64,000 nucleotides of DNA. Source: Orenia metallireducens (GTDB lineage: Bacteria; Bacillota; Halanaerobiia; Halobacteroidales; Halobacteroidaceae). Each line of letters starts with the position of its first letter. Positions within the stretch are counted from its first letter, which is position 1. The translations under genes were made by a program, and so were the position numbers. The stretch spans positions 62,001 through 126,000 of the forward strand of contig NZ_PVNB01000007.1 of assembly GCF_003001995.1 (NCBI RefSeq). Reading direction: 5' to 3'. Shown here in pieces: positions 9,607-16,769 of the stretch. The notes beneath the pieces are model-generated. The model was not told where the DNA came from and did no database searches. It saw only the letters and a program-made list of their open reading frames with translations.

Positions 9607-9736
9607 AACCAAGTCAAGTAAAATAAATCTTGGTTCATCATACCCATTATCTTATCCTAATATCACCTCTAGCGGATATTCAGCTACTTTGATATTAGCT
9701 GGAGAAAAAAGAGCTCGAAACTCCGAGCTCTTTTTT
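9607..9736 (+). ncRNA. Possible small structured RNA upstream of the microprotein array
   Basis: The segment holds three hairpins in a row: ACCAAG/CTTGGT (9608-9634), CAGCTA/TAGCTG (9681-9701) and a strong terminator (9705-9736). It has no convincing ORF. A TATACT at 9601-9606 could be the -10, but I see no good -35. The terminator has no protein gene to serve on the plus strand, which is the main argument for a short noncoding transcript. Apart from this RNA, the amt promoter and the repeat at 9803, I see nothing in the 589 bases between amt-mcp and 9956. Confidence 0.3.
9705..9736 (+). terminator. Strong terminator (AAAAAAGAGCTCG stem)
   Basis: A 13-bp perfect stem, 9705-9717 with 9724-9736, around a 6-base loop. 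The stem ends in six T on the plus strand and is nearly symmetrical, so it could work in both directions. No coding gene ends here on either strand. Confidence 0.75.
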
Positions 9737-9802
9737 CATTGAATAATAGATTACAATAATTAACTTATATATATCTTCTCTTTTAATGAAAATATTGCAA
9801 CA

Positions 9803-9885
9803 GTTTAGATTTAAGTTTAAGTAAAAATCAGAACAATATTTTATGGTTTACTCAAGCTTAAACTTAATCTCAGACCAAGTCTCAA
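9803..9885. repeat. Imperfect inverted repeat, dispersed TTAAGTTTAAGTAAAA family
   Basis: The left arm GATTTAAGTTTAAGTAAA and right arm TTTACTCAAGCTTAAACTTA are complementary apart from a small bulge. They flank about 20 bases. The same two modules recur at 18105-18187 next to the AzgA-type permease gene, so this is a small dispersed element and not a gene-specific site. Confidence 0.5.
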
Positions 9886-9896
9886 ATCTTGTCTAA

Positions 9897-10136
9897 TCAC
9901 AAAAAATGGTTTAGTGAATATTATATACCAAATGAGGAAAAGGAGGTGTACTACAATGGGTAAATGTGGATACGGATATGAATTCATCATCTTCTTAGTT
10001 CTTATCTTATTAATATTAGGCGGGAGTTGTTAGAAATATGATACAAAACTAAATAAACCCAACGATATAAACAATTTCATTCAAAAATAGTAGATATTAT
10101 CATCACAAAAAATGGATAACTGAATATTATATACCA
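9897..10136 (+). promoter_or_regulatory. Duplicated 34-35-base leader before microprotein genes 1 and 2
   Basis: The segment starting ATCACAAAAAATGG and ending GAATATTATATACCA occurs at 9897-9930 and again at 10102-10136, differing by only a few bases. Each copy lies about 25 bases upstream of a microprotein ATG. It is probably the promoter, duplicated together with the gene. I cannot assign a sigma factor: no clean SigE, SigG or SigK -10 is visible. Confidence 0.45.
9956..10033 (+). CDS. YjcZ-like hydrophobic microprotein 1
   Basis: This ORF encodes 25 residues beginning MGKCGYGYEF, then a hydrophobic run (IIFLVLILLILGG) and a final Cys. The shape is a short Gly/Cys/aromatic head, one membrane span and a tiny tail. 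It matches the YjcZ/YhcA-type microproteins of spore formers, which are tied to sporulation in Bacillus. AGGAGG lies 9 bases before the ATG. It is the first of four similar tandem genes, the only plus-strand genes in the window. No specific function is known; a coat or forespore membrane role is inference. Confidence 0.75.
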   Translation: MGKCGYGYEFIIFLVLILLILGGSC

Positions 10137-10159
10137 AGAGAAGAGGGGGTGACATTATA

Positions 10160-10234
10160 ATGGGTGACTACTGTGGAGGAAATGAAGCTTTTGTTATCTT
10201 CTTAATCCTTATCTTATTGCTCTTAGGTTCTTAA
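10160..10234 (+). CDS. YjcZ-like hydrophobic microprotein 2
   Basis: Twenty-four residues beginning MGDYCGGNEAFV, followed by one hydrophobic span (IFLILILLLLG) and ending directly in Ser. The AGAGGGGGTGAC ribosome site stands about 9 bases upstream. The head differs from copy 1 but the NEAFV...FLILILL core is shared with copies 3 and 4, showing tandem duplication. It has its own copy of the duplicated leader and so may be transcribed separately. Confidence 0.75.
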   Translation: MGDYCGGNEAFVIFLILILLLLGS

Positions 10235-10290
10235 TTTTATTAATAAATAAACTCAGGTAAAACCTTCAAGCTAGAAAGGAGGGATAAAAG

Positions 10291-10377
10291 ATGGGTGACT
10301 ATTGTGGAGATAATGAAGCTTTTGTTCTATTTTTAATCCTTATCCTATTGGTTTTATCCACTATGGGATACTGTTAA
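10291..10377 (+). CDS. YjcZ-like hydrophobic microprotein 3
   Basis: Twenty-eight residues with head MGDYCGDNEAFV, a membrane span (LFLILILLVLS) and the tail TMGYC. AAGGAGGGATAAAAG precedes the ATG at a good distance. The MGDYCG start is shared with copy 2 and the STMGYC tail with copy 4, so it is intermediate between its neighbours. No separate leader repeat is visible, so it is probably cotranscribed with copy 2. Confidence 0.75.
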   Translation: MGDYCGDNEAFVLFLILILLVLSTMGYC

Positions 10378-10422
10378 TCTCAAATTGAAAATTATCTTTA
10401 ATTAAGAAAGGTGGTGTGTATC

Positions 10423-10521
10423 ATGGGATGCTATGGAGGCGTTGATGGCGGAGACAATGAAGCTTTTGTTCTATTCTTAATCCTTATCTTATTGGTTTTA
10501 TCTACTATGGGATACTGCTAA
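10423..10521 (+). CDS. YjcZ-like hydrophobic microprotein 4
   Basis: Thirty-two residues; the head is extended (MGCYGGVDGGDNEAFV) and glycine rich, followed by the same span and the STMGYC tail as copy 3. AAAGGTGGTGTG provides the ribosome site. The gene closes the array and is followed after 19 bases by a strong terminator. The nearly identical cores suggest proteins that assemble together in a membrane, but that is inference. Confidence 0.75.
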   Translation: MGCYGGVDGGDNEAFVLFLILILLVLSTMGYC

Positions 10522-10539
10522 AAATATCAAATTTACCCA

Positions 10540-10570
10540 AAAGAAGAATCCTAAAGTAGGATTCTTCTTT
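10540..10570 (+). terminator. Terminator of the microprotein array, probably bidirectional
   Basis: A 14-bp perfect stem (10540-10553 with 10557-10570) around a 3-base loop. It ends in TTCTTTTATT on the plus strand and in CTTTT on the minus strand, so it may also stop transcripts from the selenium cluster. Confidence 0.85.
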
Positions 10571-10638
10571 TATTAAAAATATATCTTTAAAATATCTAAA
10601 TCTACATATTCTCAATACCATATAAGACAAGCTTCAAT

Positions 10639-10905
10639 CTACTTCTTTAACCTTATTATCCTCTTCTCTAATTTATCTTTTATCACTTGATAGTAGCCTG
10701 CAATCTCTATCTTATTCTCTCTTAATATCTCTAAAGGATTATCCTTAGTATTAACTCTAATCGCCATTCCACAATCAGCAGTAATTTCAGCTAAGACAGG
10801 TACCATCATAATTTTATAGCCTTGCTTTTGTAGAATCCCTTCTGCCGCTAAAGCATGATGGGTAGAATTAAAGACTAACAGATTATATTCATTATTTAAG
10901 CCCAT
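10639..10905 (-). CDS. DUF3343 protein, putative Se/S carrier-like
   Basis: An 88-residue protein of the DUF3343 family. The domain starts EYNLLVFNSTHHALAAEGIL, and the conserved DCGMAIRV segment carries its single cysteine. Families of this type are found beside selD, yedF and cysteine-desulfurase-like genes and have been proposed to carry selenium or persulfide sulfur; the biochemical role is not established. It is the last gene of the selD-led group, 18 bases after selD, which supports a selenium-handling job. The C-terminus is Lys/Arg rich. Confidence 0.75.
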   Translation of the reverse strand: MGLNNEYNLLVFNSTHHALAAEGILQKQGYKIMMVPVLAEITADCGMAIRVNTKDNPLEILRENKIEIAGYYQVIKDKLEKRIIRLKK

Positions 10906-10923
10906 TACTATAACCTCTCTTCT

Positions 10924-11967
10924 TTAATAACTAACCTTTATCTTAGCACCATGACCTCTAACTCTCCCAATCACAGTGGCATCATCAATACCCAAAGCAT
11001 ATAATTCTATCAATAAATCAGCAACCTTATCCCCAGCAACTGAAATTAATAGTCCACCAGAGGTCTGAGGGTCAAATAGTATATCAACTATATTCTGCTT
11101 AATCTCCCCTATAAATGTAACTTTGTCCTCTAAATGCTTCTTATTAGAGTAAGCCCCCTCAGGAATCATTCCCATCTCTGCATACTCTAAAGCATCAGCA
11201 AAGATAGGCAGTTCACTAGAAAAGATCTCTATTTCAACATCACTACCTTTAGCCATCTCCCATAGATGACCTAACAGACCAAAACCAGTTACATCAGTAC
11301 AGGCATTAACTCCAATTTTTTGCATTGGAGCCACAGCTTTATTATTTAAAGTCCTCATCGCTTTAACGGCTGGGTGATCTTTAATATTAGTAATTAGACC
11401 ACCTTTAATCGCAGTAGCTACAACCCCCATACCTAAAGGCTTGGTCAAAATCAAAAAGTCACCTGCTTGAGCCTCTGAATTGGTAAGTAGCTTGCCCTCT
11501 TCTATCACACCTGTCACAGATAGGCCATACTTAGGCTCATCATCTTGAATAGTATGCCCACCTGCTATAATTGCTCCTGCTTCTGCCACTTTATCAGCTC
11601 CTCCTTGTAAAATCTCAGCTAAAACTTTCTCACCTAAGCAGGTCCGAAAACCAACTACATTCATTGCTAATAATGGTCTTCCTCCCATAGCATAGATATC
11701 ACTTAAAGCATTGGTCGCAGCAATCTGCCCAAATAAATAAGGGTCATCAACTATTGGTGTAAAGAAATCAACAGATTGAATCAATATCTTATCATCACTA
11801 AATTGATAGGCAATAGCATCATCAGATTTGTCCAAACCTACTAATAATCTCTCATCTCCTGATTTAAAATCAACCTGATGCAAAACCCTAGATAGAGCCT
11901 GAGGGCTCATTTTGGCTGCACAGCCTGAAGTCTTACTATACTCTGTTAATTTGATTTTGTCTTTCAT
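10924..11967 (-). CDS. selD: Selenide, water dikinase (selenophosphate synthase), Cys form
   Basis: A 347-residue SelD makes selenophosphate from selenide and ATP. The N-terminal active-site segment reads KTSGCAAKMSP with Cys, not selenocysteine, at the catalytic position, followed by Lys. AIR-synthase-fold motifs include the QSVDFFTPIVDDPYLFG region, the AGGHTIQDDEPKYGLSV segment and the DVTGFGLLGHLWEMA stretch. Selenophosphate may supply selenoproteins, selenouridine or the selenium ligand of the molybdenum hydroxylases encoded at 28889-39549; no selA, selB or selC is visible here, so the last use is the best supported by context. AGGAGG precedes the ATG by 10 bases. Confidence 0.96.
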   Translation of the reverse strand: MKDKIKLTEYSKTSGCAAKMSPQALSRVLHQVDFKSGDERLLVGLDKSDDAIAYQFSDDKILIQSVDFFTPIVDDPYLFGQIAATNALSDIYAMGGRPLLAMNVVGFRTCLGEKVLAEILQGGADKVAEAGAIIAGGHTIQDDEPKYGLSVTGVIEEGKLLTNSEAQAGDFLILTKPLGMGVVATAIKGGLITNIKDHPAVKAMRTLNNKAVAPMQKIGVNACTDVTGFGLLGHLWEMAKGSDVEIEIFSSELPIFADALEYAEMGMIPEGAYSNKKHLEDKVTFIGEIKQNIVDILFDPQTSGGLLISVAGDKVADLLIELYALGIDDATVIGRVRGHGAKIKVSY

Positions 11968-12049
11968 CTAATTTAATCCTCCTTTATAATCACCTATCGC
12001 TAAAATCACATTTAATTATGATACTTTATGGAGATATTGCGACACTTTT

Positions 12050-12146
12050 TTCATTAGCCAATAGCTACTAGCCTCTAGCTTCTAGCTAGTAAACCTATAA
12101 GTTCTTAGCTAACAGCTAGAAGCCAGTAGCTGGTAGCTAAAGTATC
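12050..12146. repeat. TAGC-rich inverted repeat between selD and yedF
   Basis: The stretch is built from variants of TAGCTACTAGC and AGCTTCTAGCT. The left part (12057-12090) pairs with the right part (12107-12139), giving a long imperfect hairpin. Low-complexity palindromes of this kind are usually dispersed intergenic repeats. It does not end in a T run and I do not read it as a terminator. Confidence 0.55.
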
Positions 12147-12157
12147 GCACTATCTAT

Positions 12158-12724
12158 CTATAATGATACTACCTCACCTGTATTTAAGCTCTCAACTATC
12201 TCATACATATTAGTAATACTACCTACCTCTAACTTTTCAGTTAGTCCATAATAGTTCAAACAAGCTCCACAGGATACAACCTCTACCCCTTGCTCTACTA
12301 GCTGTTGTAAATGCTCTTGAGCCTGCTGATTTAATGTAGGAATTTTAACCCCTGAGTTGATAAAAATAATCTTAGCTGGCAATGGGTTTATTTCTAATAA
12401 GGTACTAACAAAACCCTTCATCAAGGCATAACCAAGTTCTTCTTCACCCTTACCCAAAGTATCAGTACTGATAAAATAGACCTTCCCTCCACTTTCATCC
12501 TGCTTCTCAACAACCATATCAGTTTTTTTAATGGTTAACTGATATTCATTGCCATCTTCTAATAAAGTAACTTGGCAATTTAACTTCTTAGCCAACTTCA
12601 TTACATTATCCTTAGCCACCTGATCATCTAACAACACCAATAATTTATCACTTTTCTCTAAAGCCTTTTTAGTCTCAATAACTGGCTTTGGACAGATCAT
12701 TCCTCGTACATCAAGCTCTTTCAT
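12158..12724 (-). CDS. yedF: YedF-type selenium metabolism protein (TusA domain plus DsrE-like domain)
   Basis: A 188-residue two-domain protein. Residues 1-70 are TusA/SirA-like with the carrier cysteine in RGMICPKPVIETKKAL. Residues ~80-188 are DsrE-like with the CGACLNYYGL motif. Proteins with this architecture co-occur with selD and are linked to selenium delivery in anaerobes. The gene overlaps the cysteine-desulfurase-like gene by 4 bases, so the two are translated together. A reasonable inference is that selenium or sulfur moves as a perselenide or persulfide from the PLP enzyme to these cysteines. Confidence 0.85.
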   Translation of the reverse strand: MKELDVRGMICPKPVIETKKALEKSDKLLVLLDDQVAKDNVMKLAKKLNCQVTLLEDGNEYQLTIKKTDMVVEKQDESGGKVYFISTDTLGKGEEELGYALMKGFVSTLLEINPLPAKIIFINSGVKIPTLNQQAQEHLQQLVEQGVEVVSCGACLNYYGLTEKLEVGSITNMYEIVESLNTGEVVSL

Positions 12725-13881
12725 AAACCAAACTCCTCCTTATTATTAGCTATTTTAGATAAAGCCTCTAAGATAATATCTACCTCTTCTTCTGTATTGA
12801 AATAGGAAAAACTGACTCTAACCATCCCTATCTTTTTAGTATGCAAGGCTTGGTGGAGTAAAGGAGCACAGTGCAAGCCTGCTCTAACTGAGATATTGAA
12901 GTGACTTTCTAAGATATATCCCAAATCAGCTGCTGCTATTTCTTTTAAGTTAAATCCTACAACGGCTACTCTAGCTTCCATCTCTAAATCACCATAGATT
13001 ATAATATCATTTATCTTCTTTAAGCCTGCTATCAACCTCTTAGTCAACCTTAGCTCTTCTGCTCTAATCTGAGCAATTCCAGTCTCTAGAACAAAATCAA
13101 TCCCTGCACCTAAACCAATAATCCCCATAGTATTGAGAGTTCCTGCTTCATAGCGATCTGGTAAGATTGTCGGCTGATAAGTCGATAAGGAGTCACTTCC
13201 TGTTCCGCCCTCTATTAGGGTATCTAGTTCAATTCCTTCATTAATATATAAAACTCCTATTCCTGGAGGACCATATAGTGATTTGTGCCCTGCTAAAACC
13301 AGTAAATCTATCTTCATCTTCTCAACATCAATCTCAACTACACCTGCTGTCTGAGCTGCATCAACTAGATAAGTAATCCCTCTATTATGAGCTAACCCTC
13401 CAATTCTTTTGATATCGACTATACTTCCAATCACATTAGAAGCATGGGTAGTTACTATCAAAGTAGTATTCTCTTGAATTTCTTCTTCTAACTGCTTTAA
13501 ATTCAATCTACCTTTTTGATCAATTTGAATAATACTTAACTCAATTAACTTACTTTTTTCTAATTTCCTTAAGGGACGCAATACAGAATTATGTTCAAGC
13601 TCAGTAGTGATGACATGATCACCTTTCCGTAAAACCCCTTTTATCGCTAAATTCAATGCCTCTGTAGCACCAGAGGTAAAGATAACTCTAGAAGAATTAG
13701 CAGCATTAATTAACTTGGCTACCTTAGTTCTAACATTAAATATATCTCTTTCAATTCTAGATATTCCAACACCACCAGACCTACCAGGGTTATAGCCAAA
13801 ATCCCTCATACAAGAATTGATCTGCTGATAAACCCCTTCTGGCTTAGGCCAAGTTGTGGCAGCATTATTGACATAAATCAT
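12721..13881 (-). CDS. Cysteine desulfurase / selenocysteine lyase-like PLP enzyme
   Basis: A 386-residue class V aminotransferase, starting MIYVNNAATTWPKPEGV. The PLP lysine is in LVLAGHKSLYGPPGIG, and the histidine of TTELEHNSV and the aspartate of YLVDAAQTAG frame the cofactor. Near the C-terminus, SVRAGLHCAPLLHQAL carries the active-site cysteine in the short loop typical of the TIGR01977-like group. It removes sulfur or selenium from cysteine or selenocysteine and would hand it to YedF and the DUF3343 protein. Its place in a selD cluster favours a selenium role, but specificity cannot be read from sequence. Confidence 0.88.
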   Translation of the reverse strand: MIYVNNAATTWPKPEGVYQQINSCMRDFGYNPGRSGGVGISRIERDIFNVRTKVAKLINAANSSRVIFTSGATEALNLAIKGVLRKGDHVITTELEHNSVLRPLRKLEKSKLIELSIIQIDQKGRLNLKQLEEEIQENTTLIVTTHASNVIGSIVDIKRIGGLAHNRGITYLVDAAQTAGVVEIDVEKMKIDLLVLAGHKSLYGPPGIGVLYINEGIELDTLIEGGTGSDSLSTYQPTILPDRYEAGTLNTMGIIGLGAGIDFVLETGIAQIRAEELRLTKRLIAGLKKINDIIIYGDLEMEARVAVVGFNLKEIAAADLGYILESHFNISVRAGLHCAPLLHQALHTKKIGMVRVSFSYFNTEEEVDIILEALSKIANNKEEFGL

Positions 13882-13980
13882 ATTAATTTACTCCTTTTAT
13901 TAATTCATTAATAGGCAATTAGTAACAACTGTCCACACCAATCTTATTTTTTAATACTAAAGTAGTTATCTAACATTAAT

Positions 13981-14925
13981 TTAACTCTTTTGAGTAGATA
14001 ATTCTCTTAGCTTTTTAACAGAAACTATATGTACTAAGTATTTGAATAGAACAAAAGACACTAGAGCAATTGATAATAGTTCTACTCCCCTTGCTGGATA
14101 ATAGAGCAAAAGACTATTGAAATTCTTCTGTAAAAAAGATGAAGCCATCTTCAAACCAATGGCTGTGATTACAAAAGGAAAAGTAAAAGCAGAAAAACTG
14201 GGATAAAAATCTCTTGAAATCATTTTTGGCAGATAGCTTGTAACCAGAGTTATCATAACTAGGGTCAATAGACTAAGTAATCCTACCATCATCAGACTTT
14301 TATTAGTAAAAGCACTCATATAACCTGCCAAACAAAGACCTGCTGGAGCTGTAAAGATAGAGATAGTAGGTAAGGCTGCCTTCTTAATCTCCTTAATAAC
14401 TAAGACTCGATAAGTGATTATTGGGAGCAAAAGCAGATAAGTAGCAAAACCAAACCAGAAGATTATCTGACCAAGTTGCAGCTGATTAAAAGCTGGAGCA
14501 GTTACACTAGCTACTACTATCCCTACATAAACAATAAAACAACTAGGAAAGACCTTCTTGATATTAAAATTAAAGATAAAGCTAATAGAGAATAAGATCA
14601 TCAATAAAATATGTAGAACAATCCCTCCATACCAAAAATATAAGGCCAATTGGTAAGAGAAAGGAAGCAGATAAGTAGCTAAAATTATAATTGCCATAGA
14701 GAAGGTTGGGAAAACACTAGCTACAACTGGATTCTCTAATTGAGCTAAGAAGCCTTTCTTATTAGCAAAGAAACTACCAATTAATAACAAAGCCACCAAC
14801 ATAGCTAATATTCCAGCTAAATAACGATACTGATTACCATAACCTTGAATTAAATTACCTAAACCCGCTAAACCAAGCATCAGACCTGCTATCGGTACTG
14901 GCACCCTTTTAAAAATTTCTGTCAT
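13981..14925 (-). CDS. TDT-family membrane transporter (TehA/SLAC1 fold) in the selenium cluster
   Basis: A 314-residue membrane protein with about ten hydrophobic segments. The N-terminus KRVPVPIAGLMLGLAGLGNL and the mid-protein FTAPAGLCLAGYMSAF are typical of the telluriteresistance/dicarboxylate transporter family, channel-like proteins for anions. The flanking genes all handle selenium or sulfur, so selenite, selenide or another oxyanion is an attractive substrate, but that is inference from context. Fifty bases separate it from the C_GCAxxG_C_C gene upstream and 99 bases from the desulfurase downstream. Confidence 0.8.
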   Translation of the reverse strand: MTEIFKRVPVPIAGLMLGLAGLGNLIQGYGNQYRYLAGILAMLVALLLIGSFFANKKGFLAQLENPVVASVFPTFSMAIIILATYLLPFSYQLALYFWYGGIVLHILLMILFSISFIFNFNIKKVFPSCFIVYVGIVVASVTAPAFNQLQLGQIIFWFGFATYLLLLPIITYRVLVIKEIKKAALPTISIFTAPAGLCLAGYMSAFTNKSLMMVGLLSLLTLVMITLVTSYLPKMISRDFYPSFSAFTFPFVITAIGLKMASSFLQKNFNSLLLYYPARGVELLSIALVSFVLFKYLVHIVSVKKLRELSTQKS

Positions 14926-14975
14926 TTATTTTACCCCCTATTTATTTTAATTCAAATTGAAGGTTTAATCAATTC

Positions 14976-15437
14976 TTAATCTAAAACTCCATCTTCAATG
15001 AACTTACTCATTACCCAAGCAGCTACTTCTCCTGTGATCCCAATACAATGCTCAGCCCGTTTAGGACTAGCAAAATCTTCAAATTTGGCAGTAATCACCC
15101 TACAGCAGGTAGAACCATACTCCTCTTTGATATAGTCATGGAGCTCTGCACTTCTAGGAAAAGAGTTAGCTGGCATCTTGGCTCCTGGCTCTGTCCTTCC
15201 ATACTTTAAACCCAAAGCCATCACTCCACCACTAATCGCCCCACATAGACATTTGGACTTACCGATTCCGACTGGAAATCCTGAAGCCAACTTAACAATC
15301 TCTGCTGGCAACTCTTCTCCCAATAATTGATTGATAGTGGTCAATACTGCCTCAGAGCAATAATACTCTCCCCTTCTAAAATATCCTTCCGCTTGTTGAC
15401 GGGCACTTTCAATTAAATTAGTTTGCTCTTGTTTCAT
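14976..15437 (-). CDS. C_GCAxxG_C_C family redox protein
   Basis: A 153-residue protein with the family's cysteine signature: YYCSEAVL, then CLCGAISGGVMALG, later STCCRVIT and EHCIGITGEVAAWV. Members are small anaerobe proteins predicted to bind metal or a redox cofactor through these cysteines; a biochemical function is not established. The cysteine-rich character fits a cluster dealing with reduced sulfur and selenium. The ATG at 15437 follows a GGAG-type site. Confidence 0.85.
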   Translation of the reverse strand: MKQEQTNLIESARQQAEGYFRRGEYYCSEAVLTTINQLLGEELPAEIVKLASGFPVGIGKSKCLCGAISGGVMALGLKYGRTEPGAKMPANSFPRSAELHDYIKEEYGSTCCRVITAKFEDFASPKRAEHCIGITGEVAAWVMSKFIEDGVLD

Positions 15438-15525
15438 AGTTTAAATTCTCCTCTCATAATTAACATAGTTTTTAAGAAATTTAAGATTATTCTTTAATTG
15501 CTCAATTTTAATAATTTAATATAAT

Positions 15526-16071
15526 TTATGAAAGTCCTTTAATTATTTTAAATGTTTGCTTTAAATCTTTCTCATCAACCCCGATAATAGGAATACCTAT
15601 TTCCTCTTCTTTAAAAATCTCTCTTATCTCTTCGATAAATATCCCTGCTCCATCTATACTCTTTACATTATTAAGGTTAAACTCTAGTTTGGGTGAACTA
15701 AATGTTCCTCCCCAATCTCCAGAACAGCTTCTATTTACACCACAACTAGGGCTACCTTCTATACCAAGCAAGCCCACAATTTGATAATCAGCAGCCTGAT
15801 AATCCTTAATCTGTTCTAAGTAAGGTTTAAATACCTCTCGACAATGCTTTCGAAAATAAGGAGTGTTAAACTGCTCTTTAACATGCCCCCATCTTTTCAC
15901 ACCATAAACTGTTAACTCTGGACAAGGAAGCTGAATAATCCCTAAACCTTGCTCCATTAATAGACTAACAACCTCTGATAAAGCTCCTCTATATTGAGAT
16001 AGTCCTTCTACCTTAGAATTACAATTTAGTATACAATGGGCTATTAAAACTATCTTTTTATCTCTCTTCAT
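15526..16071 (-). CDS. TudS-related putative desulfidase (CD3072 type)
   Basis: A 181-residue protein (IAHCILNCNSKVEGL; IQLPCPELTVYG; GIEGSPSCGVN). It belongs to the family of TudS, a [4Fe-4S] enzyme that removes sulfur from thiouracil, and the three spread cysteines would hold such a cluster. The upstream neighbour is an ECF S component; the same pair is found in Clostridioides difficile as CD3072-CD3073. The pair may import and desulfurate a thio- or seleno-compound, feeding the adjacent Se/S genes. The substrate is unknown. Confidence 0.78.
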   Translation of the reverse strand: MKRDKKIVLIAHCILNCNSKVEGLSQYRGALSEVVSLLMEQGLGIIQLPCPELTVYGVKRWGHVKEQFNTPYFRKHCREVFKPYLEQIKDYQAADYQIVGLLGIEGSPSCGVNRSCSGDWGGTFSSPKLEFNLNNVKSIDGAGIFIEEIREIFKEEEIGIPIIGVDEKDLKQTFKIIKGLS

Positions 16072-16098
16072 TATTAACTAGCCTCTCCTTTTACTATA

Positions 16099-16659
16099 TT
16101 AGAATCTCTTTCGAATCTGATAATCGAATCTCTGCACTAAAAAAGCTACTACAAGGCAGCTAGCAATCTTATCAACTAAATTACTAGTAATCCTAGCAAT
16201 GAAGGCAGCTTGAAAGATACTCTCTCCTGAATGAAGTAACCAAGCATAAAGTAGGTCAACTCCACCACCAGTTAAACCACTAAAGAGAAAAACTGCAATT
16301 GGAGTCCCAACCAAAGGGGCAACTACTGATAAGATTAGTCCAGTTATTAGAGCAGTTAGATAATTAAAGCTATATCTTTTAGCAATTAATCCTACAATTA
16401 AAGCAATCACAATATTGACGATAGCAAAGGGAATATTTTTAGGATTGAATAAAACCCCTTGAATTACATTAGTTAAACCTCCTGTCATAACCCCATAAAC
16501 AGGACCTAAAACCACTGACACAAAAATAGTACCAATAGTATCCAAAAATAAAAGAGGAATCTTAAAACTAGAAACCGCTGTACCAAAAACCATATTAATC
16601 ACAATTCCTAAAGCTGCTAAAATCAACTTTAATGTTTTTTTATCATCCATATCCTTCAC
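16099..16659 (-). CDS. ECF transporter S component (CD3073 type)
   Basis: A 186-residue integral membrane protein with five to six hydrophobic segments and the S-component look (KLILAALGIVINMVFGT near the N-terminus, TGGLTNVIQGVLFNP in the middle). It would bind a small solute and share a common EcfT/EcfA module, which is not encoded nearby. Its partner gene downstream is a TudS-like protein 27 bases away, so the solute may be a thiolated or selenated nucleobase or a related compound. A hairpin terminator isolates it from the permease gene upstream. Confidence 0.75.
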   Translation of the reverse strand: MKDMDDKKTLKLILAALGIVINMVFGTAVSSFKIPLLFLDTIGTIFVSVVLGPVYGVMTGGLTNVIQGVLFNPKNIPFAIVNIVIALIVGLIAKRYSFNYLTALITGLILSVVAPLVGTPIAVFLFSGLTGGGVDLLYAWLLHSGESIFQAAFIARITSNLVDKIASCLVVAFLVQRFDYQIRKRF

Positions 16660-16710
16660 CTTCTAAATTAATTATTTTTAATTTTTGATGAAATTATCAA
16701 TTCAATCATA

Positions 16711-16742
16711 TCAATAAGGTGGCTAAATAGCCACCTTATTGA
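16711..16742 (-). terminator. Hairpin downstream of the AzgA-type permease gene
   Basis: A 15-bp perfect stem (TCAATAAGGTGGCTA at 16711-16725 with its complement at 16728-16742) around a 2-base loop. It lies between two minus-strand genes. The T run is weak, so termination may be incomplete. Confidence 0.7.
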
Positions 16743-16769
16743 TTGTTTAAGTACAAAAACCATATGTTT

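Noticed and set aside
10924-11967. Selenocysteine-containing SelD
   Set aside because: The catalytic position is a normal Cys codon (SGCAAK), and the frame has no internal UGA.
12050-12146. TAGC-rich palindrome as a SelD regulatory element
   Set aside because: Its low-complexity, self-similar make-up is typical of dispersed repeats, and it has no recognisable aptamer or operator.
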